A stretch of 64,000 nt of DNA. It comes from Zhongshania antarctica. Lineage in GTDB: Bacteria; Pseudomonadota; Gammaproteobacteria; Pseudomonadales; Spongiibacteraceae. Where the stretch lies: assembly GCF_014202945.1 (NCBI RefSeq), contig NZ_JACHHW010000001.1, positions 558,001 through 622,000 on the forward strand, read 5' to 3'. The notes beneath the pieces were generated by a model. It did not search any database, was not told the DNA's origin, and saw only the letters and a list, made by a program, of their open reading frames with translations. The translations under genes and the position numbers were made by a program. Positions 54,089-63,754 of this stretch are shown here, one piece after another (position 1 is the first letter of the stretch; each line of letters starts with the position of its first letter).

Positions 54089-55557
54089 TAATGCTGCTCT
54101 CCAGCGTTAAACCATTTAAAACCATCTTCGGCGAGTAGCTCGTCAGATTCCTCTGGCCCCCACGTTCCAGCCCTATACAAATGAGGATCCTGAGCATCCG
54201 ATTGCCAGGCATCAATAATTGGATCTATCCAAGCCCAGGCATGGGCCACTTCATCGCGATGAATAAACAAGCTCGGGTTGGCCGACACCGCATCGAGAAT
54301 TAAGCGCTTATAGGCGTCGCTTTTAAACTTTTTATAGGTGTCGGAAAAATTAAGATTGAGGGTGGCGGGCTGCAGACGCATATCCAAGGTGTCGAGATCT
54401 TTGGCCATCATAGTGAGCTGAATGCTTTCTTCTGGCTGCAATCTAATAACTAAGCGGTTGGGCGCCAAGGCACCCGCATCACGATCGTAAACGCGATGAG
54501 AAACTTCTTTGTATTGAATTACAATCTCGGCACAACGCTGCTTCATGCGCTTGCCGGTACGCAGGTAAAATGGCACCCGCGCCCAGCGCCAATTGTCGAC
54601 ATAGGCGCGCAGGGCCACAAAGGTTTCGGTATTGCTCTGCGCCTCGGCCAACTCTTCAAGATAGCCGGGCACCAATTTCCCTTTATGGTTGCCGGCAACG
54701 TATTGGCCACGCACGGTATGCCGTTTTACGTCGTCACCGCGCATTGGTCGCAAAGACTCTAATACTTTTACTTTTTCGGCGCGGATACTGCTGGCTTTCA
54801 TCTTGTGGGGCGATTCCATAGCCACCAAACACAGTAACTGAAGCAGATGGTTTTGCACCATATCGCGTAGCGCACCAGCTTCATTGTAAAAACCGGCGCG
54901 CCCTTCCAAGCCAACGGTTTCAGAGATGCTAATTTGAACATGGTCAATGGATTTGGCGTCCCACAATTGTTCAAAAATAACATTGGTAAACCGCAACGCC
55001 ATTAAGTTTTGAACAGTTTCTTTGCCTAGGTAATGATCGATGCGGTAGATAGCCGATTCATCAAAATAGCGGGCAATCTCCTCATTAATCGCATTGGCTG
55101 TATCCGCGTTATAGCCCAGAGGCTTCTCCACCACCACACGGCTACGCTCATCGACTAACTTATACTTAGCAAGGTTCTGGCAGCAAACGCCAAAAATAGC
55201 GGGCGGAATGGCTAAGTAATACACCCGCACCCGCTGGCGATATTCGTTTAATAGCTCGGCCATTGTCTGCCAAAAAGCACCCGACTCAGTAATATCAAGC
55301 TCTACCGGATACACATGTTCAATAAACGCTTGCGCCGCCTCTGTTCTGTACTCGCCTTCAGCTAAGTACTCCTGCAGGGCCTCATCAGCGTGCTGCAGGT
55401 ATGCCGACTGCTCTTGCGCATTTCGGCAACAGGCAATCACCCTTGAACTAGCGGGCAATTTGTCCTCGCAATAACTGCGATACAGCGCGGGAATAAGCTT
55501 ACGAAACGAGAGATCGCCAGCACCACCAAAAATGACAATATCAAAGGGCTCTGTCAT
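54088..55557 (-). CDS. zwf: Glucose-6-phosphate 1-dehydrogenase
   Basis: 489 residues. The NADP-binding start IVIFGGAGDLSFRKLIPAL and the active-site RIDHYLGKETVQNL (about 176-189) are canonical. It oxidises glucose-6-phosphate to 6-phosphogluconolactone, giving NADPH. Its end overlaps the pgl start by one base, and it follows edd by 76 nt, in the order edd-zwf-pgl-eda found in several marine gammaproteobacteria. Confidence 0.97.
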   Translation of the reverse strand: MTEPFDIVIFGGAGDLSFRKLIPALYRSYCEDKLPASSRVIACCRNAQEQSAYLQHADEALQEYLAEGEYRTEAAQAFIEHVYPVELDITESGAFWQTMAELLNEYRQRVRVYYLAIPPAIFGVCCQNLAKYKLVDERSRVVVEKPLGYNADTANAINEEIARYFDESAIYRIDHYLGKETVQNLMALRFTNVIFEQLWDAKSIDHVQISISETVGLEGRAGFYNEAGALRDMVQNHLLQLLCLVAMESPHKMKASSIRAEKVKVLESLRPMRGDDVKRHTVRGQYVAGNHKGKLVPGYLEELAEAQSNTETFVALRAYVDNWRWARVPFYLRTGKRMKQRCAEIVIQYKEVSHRVYDRDAGALAPNRLVIRLQPEESIQLTMMAKDLDTLDMRLQPATLNLNFSDTYKKFKSDAYKRLILDAVSANPSLFIHRDEVAHAWAWIDPIIDAWQSDAQDPHLYRAGTWGPEESDELLAEDGFKWFNAGEQH

Positions 55558-55633
55558 ACCATTTCCTAATTATTTACGAGGTCAGTCACCAACAAGGGCG
55601 CATAACCGAAGGCTTCCTAGCAACCGTGGGCAA

Positions 55634-57460
55634 CTACATATCCATTACCGACGCACCGTGTTCGGCATCACTCACTAATTTTCTAAAACAAGAGAATAAC
55701 TCGCGCCCCATACCCTCTTGATGGCCACCAGCGTAAATCGCTACCGGCCGCTCGAACACAGATTCGTCAAGTACCCGCAAGACACTGCGCTCGGCGTCGA
55801 ACTCGATCATATCGCCGTCACGCAACCGCGCTATTGGGCCACCATCGAGGGCCTCTGGGCTCAAATGAATTGCCGCAGGCACCTTGCCCGACGCCCCAGA
55901 CATACGACCATCGGTTACCAGAGCAACCTTGTAGCCACGGTCCTGCAACACACCAAGCAATGGCGTTAGCTTGTGGAGCTCAGGCATACCATTCGCCTTG
56001 GGCCCTTGAAAACGCACTACGGCAATAAAATCGCGATTAAGATCACCAGAATCAAAGCGGGCCTTCATTTCATCTTGGTCATTAAAAATAACCGCAGGCG
56101 CCGTTAAGACTCGATACTCAGGCTTGACTGCCGAGGTCTTAATCACCGAGCGACCAAGATTACCCTGCAACAAGCGCAAGCCCCCTTCTTTGCTAAAGGG
56201 CTTTTCGACTGTGGCGATAATCTCTGCCTCCAAACTGACTGTCGGCCCATCGCGCCATACTAAACTACCATCCTGATCTAAAAAGGGCTCTTTGCAATAA
56301 CGCCGCATGCCACCTGCACCAGCGACCGTGCTCACATCGTTATGAAGCAGGCCGTTATCCAGCAATTCTTTAATTAATAGCGGCATGCCGCCGGCAGCCT
56401 GAAAATGATTTACATCGGCGAGGCCATTAGGGTAAATCCGGCACAACAAGGGCACCACTTCCGACAGCTCGGCCATGTCTTGCCAATTAATAATTACCCC
56501 GGCTGCGCGGGCAATGGCGACGAGGTGGATGGTGTGATTCGTAGAACCACCGGTTGCCAACAAGCCAATAATGCCGTTGATAATGCTCTTTTCATTAATC
56601 ATTTCACCGAGTGGCAAAAACTCCGGCGATAGCGGCGACAATGTATTCAGCGTAGCAACCGCCGCCTTGGTCATTGCTTCGCGCATCGGCGTGCCCGGAT
56701 TAATAAACGAACTGCCGGGCAACTGCATGCCCATAATTTCCATGAGCATTTGGTTGCTATTTGCGGTGCCGTAAAATGTGCAGGTACCGGCGCTGTGATA
56801 AGACTCACTTTCCGCCTTGAGCAATTCCGCTCGCCCTACCTTACCTTCGGCGTAAAGCTGGCGAATACGGCTTTTCTCGGCGTTGGGCAGCCCCGACTCC
56901 ATCGGCCCTGCGGGTACAAACAAACAGGGCAAATGCCCAAAGGCCAGCGCACCAATTGCCAAGCCAGGTACAATCTTGTCGCACACACCAAGACATAAAA
57001 CGCCATCAAACATATCGTGAGAAAGTGCAACGCCAGCCGCCATCGCAATATTGTCGCGACTAAAAAGCGACAGTTCCATGCCCTCTCGCCCCTGGGTCAC
57101 GCCGTCGCACATCGCCGGCACACCACCAGCGAACTGAGCTACGGCGCCCAACTCGCGAGCCGCCGCTTTAATTTGCGCGGGGTAATCCTGAAACGGCTGG
57201 TGGGCCGACAACATATCGTTATAAGAAGAGACTATGGCAAAGTTCGCCGCGCGATCTATCGCCAGTGCAGACTTGTCGTGAGCATCTGAAGCGGCAAAAC
57301 CGTGCGCTAAATTACCGCAGGATAAATGCCCCCGCGACACCCCAGGGCGATGGGCGCGACGAATTTTCTCAAGATACGCTTGCCGACTTGCTGCACTGCG
57401 CTCGATTACCGCTTGGGTGACCTTGTTGATAACTTCGTTAAGCACGCTATTTATCCTCAC
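55634..57460 (-). CDS. edd: Phosphogluconate dehydratase
   Basis: 608 residues, the family length. [33 protein letters not shown] and [17 protein letters not shown] carry the conserved Fe-S cysteines and active-site residues of the IlvD/Edd family. It dehydrates 6-phosphogluconate to KDPG. Two GTG starts are possible: 57460, with GGAAGG 8 nt upstream, and 57445, with GAGGAT upstream; homologue ends do not decide. A HexR-like box lies at 57561-57575, just upstream. Confidence 0.96.
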   Translation of the reverse strand: MRINSVLNEVINKVTQAVIERSAASRQAYLEKIRRAHRPGVSRGHLSCGNLAHGFAASDAHDKSALAIDRAANFAIVSSYNDMLSAHQPFQDYPAQIKAAARELGAVAQFAGGVPAMCDGVTQGREGMELSLFSRDNIAMAAGVALSHDMFDGVLCLGVCDKIVPGLAIGALAFGHLPCLFVPAGPMESGLPNAEKSRIRQLYAEGKVGRAELLKAESESYHSAGTCTFYGTANSNQMLMEIMGMQLPGSSFINPGTPMREAMTKAAVATLNTLSPLSPEFLPLGEMINEKSIINGIIGLLATGGSTNHTIHLVAIARAAGVIINWQDMAELSEVVPLLCRIYPNGLADVNHFQAAGGMPLLIKELLDNGLLHNDVSTVAGAGGMRRYCKEPFLDQDGSLVWRDGPTVSLEAEIIATVEKPFSKEGGLRLLQGNLGRSVIKTSAVKPEYRVLTAPAVIFNDQDEMKARFDSGDLNRDFIAVVRFQGPKANGMPELHKLTPLLGVLQDRGYKVALVTDGRMSGASGKVPAAIHLSPEALDGGPIARLRDGDMIEFDAERSVLRVLDESVFERPVAIYAGGHQEGMGRELFSCFRKLVSDAEHGASVMDM

Positions 57461-57560
57461 TGGGTCAGCCTTCCATCGTCATATGGCAAGGCTACACTGG
57501 ATCAAATCTAAATTAACTAAATTAACTAATATACACGAAAAACTACTAAAAAAATTTAAA

Positions 57561-57575
57561 TGTAATTTTATTACA
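57561..57575. promoter_or_regulatory. HexR-like box upstream of edd
   Basis: TGTAATTTTATTACA is a strong match to the HexR palindrome, about 100 nt before the edd start and within the gap after pgi. It supports a separate HexR-controlled promoter for edd-zwf-pgl-eda. Confidence 0.8.
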
Positions 57576-57603
57576 AAACAGCTTATGTAACTAGCATATT
57601 GAA

Positions 57604-59265
57604 TTAACACACCTCCGCAGACAGGCGCGCCAAGAGGGCTTCAGTCGAGGGATCGTGCCGCTCGCCAACTGAATCCTCACCGCACATCTCCCTACATATC
57701 CGCGATGCCAACTGTTTGCCTAACTCTACACCCCATTGATCAAAGGAGTTAAGCCCCCAAATAACACCTTGGCAAAATACCTTATGCTCATAAAGCGCGA
57801 TTAGGCTGCCAAGTACTTTTGGACTCAGCTCTGGTATTAACAAGCAATTGCTAGGCCGGTTACCCGGCATTGTCTTATGCGCGACAAGTAAATCGAGCTT
57901 ATCTGGCGCCAGCGAGCACTCGGCAAGTTCCGCTCGAAGCTGCTCCGCTGATTTACCGCACATCAAAGCCTCGGCTTGTGCCACTGCATTAGCGACAAGT
58001 ATTTGGTGCTGCTCGGCATGTTCTGGCGCCTCGTGCGAAGTCGGAACAAGAAAATCACAGGGAATGAGATCCTGGCCTTGATGAATTAATTGGTAGAAAG
58101 CGTGCTGCCCATTCGTGCCCGGCTCACCCCAGATCACCGGTCCCGTTGCCCAGCTTGCCGGAGCACCATCTTTTTGAATCGACTTACCGTTACTCTCCAT
58201 ATCCAATTGCTGCAAATAGGCAGGTAAGCGCGCTAAACGCTGGCTATACGGCAGCACAGCATAGCTTTGCGAGTTAAAAAATTGACGGTACCAAATACCC
58301 AGTACTGCCAGAACGAGCGGCATATTCTCTTTCAGTGGTGCCGACCGGAAGTGCTCATCCATTTCCTCAGCACCTGCCAACAACTCGTCAAACGCCTCAG
58401 GGCCAATCGCGATTGCGATTGGCAGCCCCACTGCAGACCACAGTGAATAGCGCCCGCCCACCCAATCCCAAAAACAGAATATGTTCGCGTCCAGATAACC
58501 AAGCGCCTTGGCTACGCTCGGGCGTGCAGTAACGGCAAGCATATGCTGCTGCAAACTATTATCGTCCACAGCCAAATCTAATCCCGCAGCCAACCACCGC
58601 TTTGCCAGTCCCGCATTAGCCAAGGTCTCTTGGGTTGTGAAGGTCTTCGACGCGACAATAAACAAAGTAGTGGCAGGGTTTAAATCAGACAAAATATCGC
58701 AAATCAGCACCGGATCAACATTAGATACAAAGTGCATTTTAGGGCCACTGCGACCATAAGGCGCTAGCGCTTGCGTCACCATCGCAGGGCCAAGGTCCGA
58801 GCCACCGATGCCGATATTAACAACGTCACGAATCACCTCGCCGGTGGCACCCAGCCACTGGCCATTGCGCACCACGCGAGCGCAATCAGCAAGGCGCTGC
58901 CGCTGCTCGCGTATCGCTGGCATAACATTGACGCCCTCTGCCGCAATCGAATCCGGACCGCTATAACGCAAAGCTGTGTGCAAAACAGCTCGGTCTTCAG
59001 TGTTGTTAATAGCCTGACCAGTAAACATTGCCTCTCTCGCTGAACTAAGCCCTGAAGCCGCCGCCAGTTCAAAAAGATGATCTAAGGCCTCGTCATCAAT
59101 GCGATTTTTTGAGTAGTCAAGAAAGAGATTTGCCGCAGCAAGGGAATAGCGCTCAACCCGCCGCGGATCCTGCGCGAATAAATCACGCATATGTATCGAT
59201 TCCAGCCGCGAGAAATCCTGCTGGAGCACCGGTAAAAACGCCCTATTAACTAACGAAACCGACAT
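57604..59265 (-). CDS. pgi: Glucose-6-phosphate isomerase
   Basis: 553 residues. GGSDLGPAMVTQAL, FIVASKTFTTQETLAN and the signature FDQWGVELGKQLA match the SIS-fold enzyme family; WVGGRYSLWSAVGLPIA is the second family signature. It interconverts fructose-6-phosphate and glucose-6-phosphate. Placed between the fructokinase and edd, it links fructose entry to the Entner-Doudoroff route. It is 72 nt after the PfkB kinase gene on the same strand. No HexR-like box precedes it, so it probably belongs to the upstream polyol transcript. Confidence 0.97.
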   Translation of the reverse strand: MSVSLVNRAFLPVLQQDFSRLESIHMRDLFAQDPRRVERYSLAAANLFLDYSKNRIDDEALDHLFELAAASGLSSAREAMFTGQAINNTEDRAVLHTALRYSGPDSIAAEGVNVMPAIREQRQRLADCARVVRNGQWLGATGEVIRDVVNIGIGGSDLGPAMVTQALAPYGRSGPKMHFVSNVDPVLICDILSDLNPATTLFIVASKTFTTQETLANAGLAKRWLAAGLDLAVDDNSLQQHMLAVTARPSVAKALGYLDANIFCFWDWVGGRYSLWSAVGLPIAIAIGPEAFDELLAGAEEMDEHFRSAPLKENMPLVLAVLGIWYRQFFNSQSYAVLPYSQRLARLPAYLQQLDMESNGKSIQKDGAPASWATGPVIWGEPGTNGQHAFYQLIHQGQDLIPCDFLVPTSHEAPEHAEQHQILVANAVAQAEALMCGKSAEQLRAELAECSLAPDKLDLLVAHKTMPGNRPSNCLLIPELSPKVLGSLIALYEHKVFCQGVIWGLNSFDQWGVELGKQLASRICREMCGEDSVGERHDPSTEALLARLSAEVC

Positions 59266-59337
59266 ATGGGTAATTTCCTATAATATTAAATTTAGATATG
59301 GATGCTTATTATTAGTTAGCGTTCTCGGCATCTCTAT

Positions 59338-60258
59338 CTATGCAGGATTAATAAATTTCTGAATTTCGTGAATTGAAATTTTGGGCGTTGCTCCATGATT
59401 CTGCGCTACCAACGCACCAACCGCACATGCAAAATCAACAGCATATTGCGCATCTTTGCTAACACTTAACTGATAAATCAACGAGGCTAGAAAAGAATCT
59501 CCCGCGCCAACGGTATCCACTACATTAATTAAAAAACCGGAGTTGTAGTAGGTTTTGTCACCTACTTTAAGCAGGGCGCCGTGCCGGCCCTTAGTGACGC
59601 ATATATTAGAGGTATTTGTTTTATTCGCTATAAATTCAATATTCTGTTCCAAGGAATTAAATTTCGACCCCATTGCACCCGCAATTTCAAATAACTCATC
59701 ATCATTAAGCTTTATAAAATCGGCTACGTTCATCAGCTCTACTAGAGTATCAAGCGCATAGTGTGGTTTTCGCAGGTTAACGTCAAAAACTTTGTAAACA
59801 GAACATTTGACTAACTGCCGCAAGGTATTGAGGGAAACCTCGCTGCGCGCGACCAAACTTCCAAAAACAAATATATCTGACGACGCAACACGCTCGGCAA
59901 TCTTAGGTGTTAGTTCAATATTATCCCAAGCAGTATCTGTAGCAATCTCGTACGTTGCCGACCCACCCTTATCGAGAATAACCTCAACAGTACTTGTTTT
60001 TTTATTCGGATTAACTATTACTAAGCCAGAATCTAAGCCGCGTTCTTTTATATCGCTTAACAACTCATCGCCCAACGCATCGCTACCAACTGCGCTTAAT
60101 ATATGTGCATCTACTCCCAACGCTTTTAAGCGCAGGCAAACATTGAGAGGCGCACCACCTAAGCGTTTGCCACTATCAAAATAGTCCCAGAGCACCTCAC
60201 CAAAACAACTTACGACAAGCGCTCCAGATGATTTTCTGTCAACAATTAAACCTGACAT
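59338..60258 (-). CDS. PfkB family sugar kinase, probable fructokinase
   Basis: 306 residues. The N-terminus CFGEVLWDYFDSGKRLGGAPLNV and the C-terminal DTVGAGDSFLASLIYQL (catalytic Asp) are the two PfkB signatures. Fructokinases of this class share the GEVLWD start. It would make fructose-6-phosphate from fructose and ATP. Its ATG overlaps the TGA of the mannitol dehydrogenase-type gene (60258), which links it to fructose made by that enzyme. Exact sugar not proved. Confidence 0.9.
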   Translation of the reverse strand: MSGLIVDRKSSGALVVSCFGEVLWDYFDSGKRLGGAPLNVCLRLKALGVDAHILSAVGSDALGDELLSDIKERGLDSGLVIVNPNKKTSTVEVILDKGGSATYEIATDTAWDNIELTPKIAERVASSDIFVFGSLVARSEVSLNTLRQLVKCSVYKVFDVNLRKPHYALDTLVELMNVADFIKLNDDELFEIAGAMGSKFNSLEQNIEFIANKTNTSNICVTKGRHGALLKVGDKTYYNSGFLINVVDTVGAGDSFLASLIYQLSVSKDAQYAVDFACAVGALVAQNHGATPKISIHEIQKFINPA

Positions 60259-61802
60259 CAGCTCACCTCTTCAGCTACAATTCTGTGTTTTTCCGAGAGA
60301 ACACGATTCATGATTTCTCGTATGTCACTCGAGGACGAATACAAGGAATCAATTGCTTTCGTATAATTAAAAGTAAACTCGCTATTCTCAACTAGATTTC
60401 CAAACAAATGACGATTTCTCAAAAATGAAAGCTTATCTTCAGCGGTTTTTTGCGCATACGCAGCCAACTCTGCAGCCATTGCATCTTGAATAGTTATCGC
60501 TAGCTGGCCTTGATTAAGCGCTTTATCGCTGTAAAAACACCAAGCCGCTATGACTAAAATCGCGAGAGATGAATCTCGCCCCTTGTCTATGTTTTCGAAA
60601 ATAGAAGACAGCAAAAACTTGGGTAGCTTAGCGGAGCTCTCAGAGCAAATACGAACCAGACTGTCTTTAATATTTGGGTTCGCAAAGCGCTCAATAAGAG
60701 TGTCTTTGTAACCATCTAAATCGATTCCATCTAGATCATCCAGCAAAGGCGTTACTTCTAGATCCATAAACGCACGTAAGTACTGAGCGAAACACACATC
60801 AGACACCGTTTCGTCTATCGTTTCATAGCCATAAATAGAGCCAAGCAAACCAAGGACAGAATGCCCAGCATTCAGTAGCCGGATCTTCATTTTCTCAAAT
60901 GGCGTAACATCACTCACAAACTGAGCACCGACTAGGTCCCAATTCGGACGGCCGCAGCAAAAATCATCCTCAATGACCCATTGCGAAAATGATTCGCAGG
61001 TAATTGGCCATTGGTCAATTACCTGAAAGGTGTTTTCTACGTAAGCAATATCTAACTTGCTTGTTACTGGTGTAATGCGATCCACCATCGCATTCGGAAA
61101 AGAGACGTTTTCTTCTATCCATTGACTTAAGCTAGGATCTAGCCGCTCAGCCAACGCCGTTATCATTTTCCGCGTGATCGCCCCATTATGTTGAATATTG
61201 TCACAAGACTGTACGGTGAATGCGCCTAGGCCACTGACCATACGTTTTTTCAAGGCCGCAATGATATAAGAAAATGCTGTTCTTGGGTCATTTGGATTCT
61301 GAATGTCATGGCGAACATCGTCATTATCAAAATCAAACTCACCGGTCTCGGGATGGATATGATAACCACCTTCAGTAATGCTTAAAGAGACAATTTTGGT
61401 ATCACTATGCGCTAATTTATCAATTACTTTTTGCTTATCTTCCGGTGCAAAAATAAAATCGATCATTGACCCGATAATCTTATTGTCAATTGTCCCGTTT
61501 GGATGACGAACTACCAAAGAATAGAGGTAATCTTGTTTGACGAGGATATCCCGCAAGTCACGATTACAATCCAGCAAACCAACGCCACATATTCCCCACT
61601 GTTCTGAACCCGGAGACTTCAATAGCTCGTTAAGATATGCAGCTTGGTGCGAGCGATGAAAGCCACCCACACCAATATGAACAATTCCCGCCTTAAGCTG
61701 ACTGCGATCATATATCGGAACATCAATATGGCTAGGCAATCTCGCCAATATCGACGAATTCAAGAATCCTTTATTCACTTGTTCGTGCGGTGCAGTATTC
61801 AT
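60258..61802 (-). CDS. Mannitol 2-dehydrogenase family enzyme
   Basis: 514 residues of the long-chain mannitol/fructuronate dehydrogenase family. VHIGVGGFHRSHQAAYLNEL binds NAD; SCDNIQHNG, VDRITPVT and the catalytic Lys region KMKIRLLNAGHSVLG are all conserved. Family members oxidise mannitol to fructose, or reduce fructuronate. The adjoining fructokinase and pgi favour mannitol. D-arabitol or sorbitol remain possible. The start lies 81 nt after the NCS1 permease stop. Confidence 0.9.
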   Translation of the reverse strand: MNTAPHEQVNKGFLNSSILARLPSHIDVPIYDRSQLKAGIVHIGVGGFHRSHQAAYLNELLKSPGSEQWGICGVGLLDCNRDLRDILVKQDYLYSLVVRHPNGTIDNKIIGSMIDFIFAPEDKQKVIDKLAHSDTKIVSLSITEGGYHIHPETGEFDFDNDDVRHDIQNPNDPRTAFSYIIAALKKRMVSGLGAFTVQSCDNIQHNGAITRKMITALAERLDPSLSQWIEENVSFPNAMVDRITPVTSKLDIAYVENTFQVIDQWPITCESFSQWVIEDDFCCGRPNWDLVGAQFVSDVTPFEKMKIRLLNAGHSVLGLLGSIYGYETIDETVSDVCFAQYLRAFMDLEVTPLLDDLDGIDLDGYKDTLIERFANPNIKDSLVRICSESSAKLPKFLLSSIFENIDKGRDSSLAILVIAAWCFYSDKALNQGQLAITIQDAMAAELAAYAQKTAEDKLSFLRNRHLFGNLVENSEFTFNYTKAIDSLYSSSSDIREIMNRVLSEKHRIVAEEVS

Positions 61803-61872
61803 ATTCTACGCTCTACAAATAAGTTGATAACTAACAAATATTCATTCTTTGGCACATTGCAAAATCGCTGAA

Positions 61873-61896
61873 AGCATTAAGCATTAAGCATTAAGC
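61873..61896. repeat. 7-nt tandem repeat across the permease stop codon
   Basis: Three copies of AGCATTA followed by AGC. The repeat holds the permease stop (61884-61886) and its last three codons. Confidence 0.9.
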
Positions 61897-63599
61897 TTTT
61901 TTTGACGGCGCAATGAAGTATAGGCGCTGCCAAAATAGGCAATAGTGAAAATAAAGCAATAAGTCTCAAACTGAGATTTGTTAATTCTGTAAATTTCCAT
62001 ACTGGAACTAAAGAACATAACCTGGCAGGCGAATCCAGCAATAATAAGCAATGAAATTACGGATACCGCATTGAGAACTTTACTTACGACACTGGTATCA
62101 ACCACAAAATCTTGATCATGAATAGCTTGTGCATCTTGAAACTCAACTATTTGCTGTTGCTCAAGTGCTTCTGCTGCTATCTCTTCACTATAATTCCTGT
62201 CCGCACCGTATTTTTTAGCCAACAAGGTATAAGTAACAATGGTGAACATCCACGTTGGGATAAACAAATAGTAGAAAGACATAACGTCGAGAGCATTCAA
62301 TCCAAAACCAAAAATTAGTGCCAAAGCCCAAGAGCCTATGGCGGGCACACTTCGAGAAATATTCTGGTATTTCGCCCAATATCTGGTTAAGCCAATTTTT
62401 GGGAACAAAACGTGTTCAGCAAACACAATCCCACCAACAGGAACAACCAATAGCCCTGCATACGTCAACAGCGGTAACATCTGCGAGAATACAAAGGGAA
62501 AGCAGGCGATAATAACGGTTACAACACCAACAACTGCGGTAGTTTTTTCTCTGGAATGATTAACAAAAATGGATTGCGCAGCCAAACCAGCGCGATACAA
62601 GTTGGCATTAGCGGTAGTCCAGCCCGCGATAATGATAATGACAAATCCTGTTAAGCCCAGCGCGTGATAAGCAACATCGCCCGGATCCAAACTGGTAATC
62701 GTAGTTTTCAGAAGAACAGCGGCACCAGCGCCCATAATTCCTGCCGAAATCCACGCTATATAATGCCCGAAAAACATCCCTACACCAGACAGCAAGCCAT
62801 AGCGCTTGCGCTTGGCAAAGCGAAATATTGCCATGTCGATCAGGCCGAAATGCGTAATCGAATTAGCCGCCCAAGCGAATCCGATAACCTCTAGCAACCC
62901 AATACCCTTCTCGCCACTTCCGGTAAACCCGGTCCAAATGGAACTATCGCCTATCGCAATAAAATCTGACCAATTTGTAATTGTCGTATCCCCCAGCACA
63001 TGGAAGGACAATCCAGGGAATAGATTGAAAGAGCCGGCAATGAAGATGACAAATAGCCAGGGAGCACAGATCTTAGAAAAGTCGGCGACGGTTGAGAAGC
63101 CGTACATAGCAACTAGAACAACAATTGAACCCATTGCGATAACAATAAGAACAAACCAAAAACTACTAGGATACCAATTGAGTTGCGCAGGTATATTGAA
63201 CAAAAATCTAACAGCGGTGGACGAAACCGTGATCATCGCCGCAGATATCACTGAGAAAATAGCGACGTTCGCCCAGTTATAGAGTTTTGTCATCGAGTTG
63301 CCGGCGATCTTGTTTAAGTAATTATATAAACTCAAGCGCGTTTCTACTGCAATTGGTGCGGTTAACAACCACCACGAACACATTGCCAACAGATTACCAA
63401 TCAACAAACCAAGTAAAATATCTTTAGTTGCGGCACCTAAAGCAACAAAGGTTGCACCAATAACAAATTCCGTCGCAGCAACATGTTCGCCAGCATATAA
63501 ACCAGCGAAATGCTTCCAACCATGTAATTTATTGCTTGCTATAGGTAACTGCTCTTCATTAACGCCACTAAATTTATTATTAAATTGATTACCGGCCAT
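61884..63599 (-). CDS. NCS1-type permease (purine-cytosine permease family), possible polyol transporter
   Basis: 571 residues with about 12 hydrophobic segments. The N-terminus HFAGLYAGEHVAATEFVIGATF and the GWTTANANLYRAGLA stretch resemble the cytosine/purine permease (NCS1) family. Known members carry nucleobases, hydantoins, allantoin or thiamine. Here it heads a run with mannitol-type dehydrogenase, fructokinase and pgi, and a SorC-type sugar regulator upstream, and no other transporter is present, so it may import a polyol. That is inference from context. The last 90 residues hold two extra helices after a cytosolic loop rich in Glu and Gln. Confidence 0.82.
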   Translation of the reverse strand: MAGNQFNNKFSGVNEEQLPIASNKLHGWKHFAGLYAGEHVAATEFVIGATFVALGAATKDILLGLLIGNLLAMCSWWLLTAPIAVETRLSLYNYLNKIAGNSMTKLYNWANVAIFSVISAAMITVSSTAVRFLFNIPAQLNWYPSSFWFVLIVIAMGSIVVLVAMYGFSTVADFSKICAPWLFVIFIAGSFNLFPGLSFHVLGDTTITNWSDFIAIGDSSIWTGFTGSGEKGIGLLEVIGFAWAANSITHFGLIDMAIFRFAKRKRYGLLSGVGMFFGHYIAWISAGIMGAGAAVLLKTTITSLDPGDVAYHALGLTGFVIIIIAGWTTANANLYRAGLAAQSIFVNHSREKTTAVVGVVTVIIACFPFVFSQMLPLLTYAGLLVVPVGGIVFAEHVLFPKIGLTRYWAKYQNISRSVPAIGSWALALIFGFGLNALDVMSFYYLFIPTWMFTIVTYTLLAKKYGADRNYSEEIAAEALEQQQIVEFQDAQAIHDQDFVVDTSVVSKVLNAVSVISLLIIAGFACQVMFFSSSMEIYRINKSQFETYCFIFTIAYFGSAYTSLRRQKKLNA

Positions 63600-63676
63600 T
63601 TCATGCTTTCCTATTCACCAATTATCACCATCGCAAAACTGGTACGTGATAAACGTTTTAAGATAAGAATCGAATG

Positions 63677-63719
63677 AGTTAAATCTGCAACTATTTTGCT
63701 AACTGACATTAGTTAAATC
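63677..63719. promoter_or_regulatory. Repeat sites between regulator and permease genes
   Basis: AGTTAAATC occurs twice in direct orientation (63677-63685, 63711-63719), and TAACT (63700-63704)/AGTTA (63711-63715) form a dyad. They lie upstream of the permease start and may bind the SorC-type regulator. Confidence 0.35.
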
Positions 63720-63754
63720 GTTGACAAACTTTACCGTTCGACCTCCCGATACGA

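Noticed and set aside
61873-61896. Attachment site or short CRISPR-like repeat
   Set aside because: Units are 7 nt without spacers; it is a simple tandem repeat.
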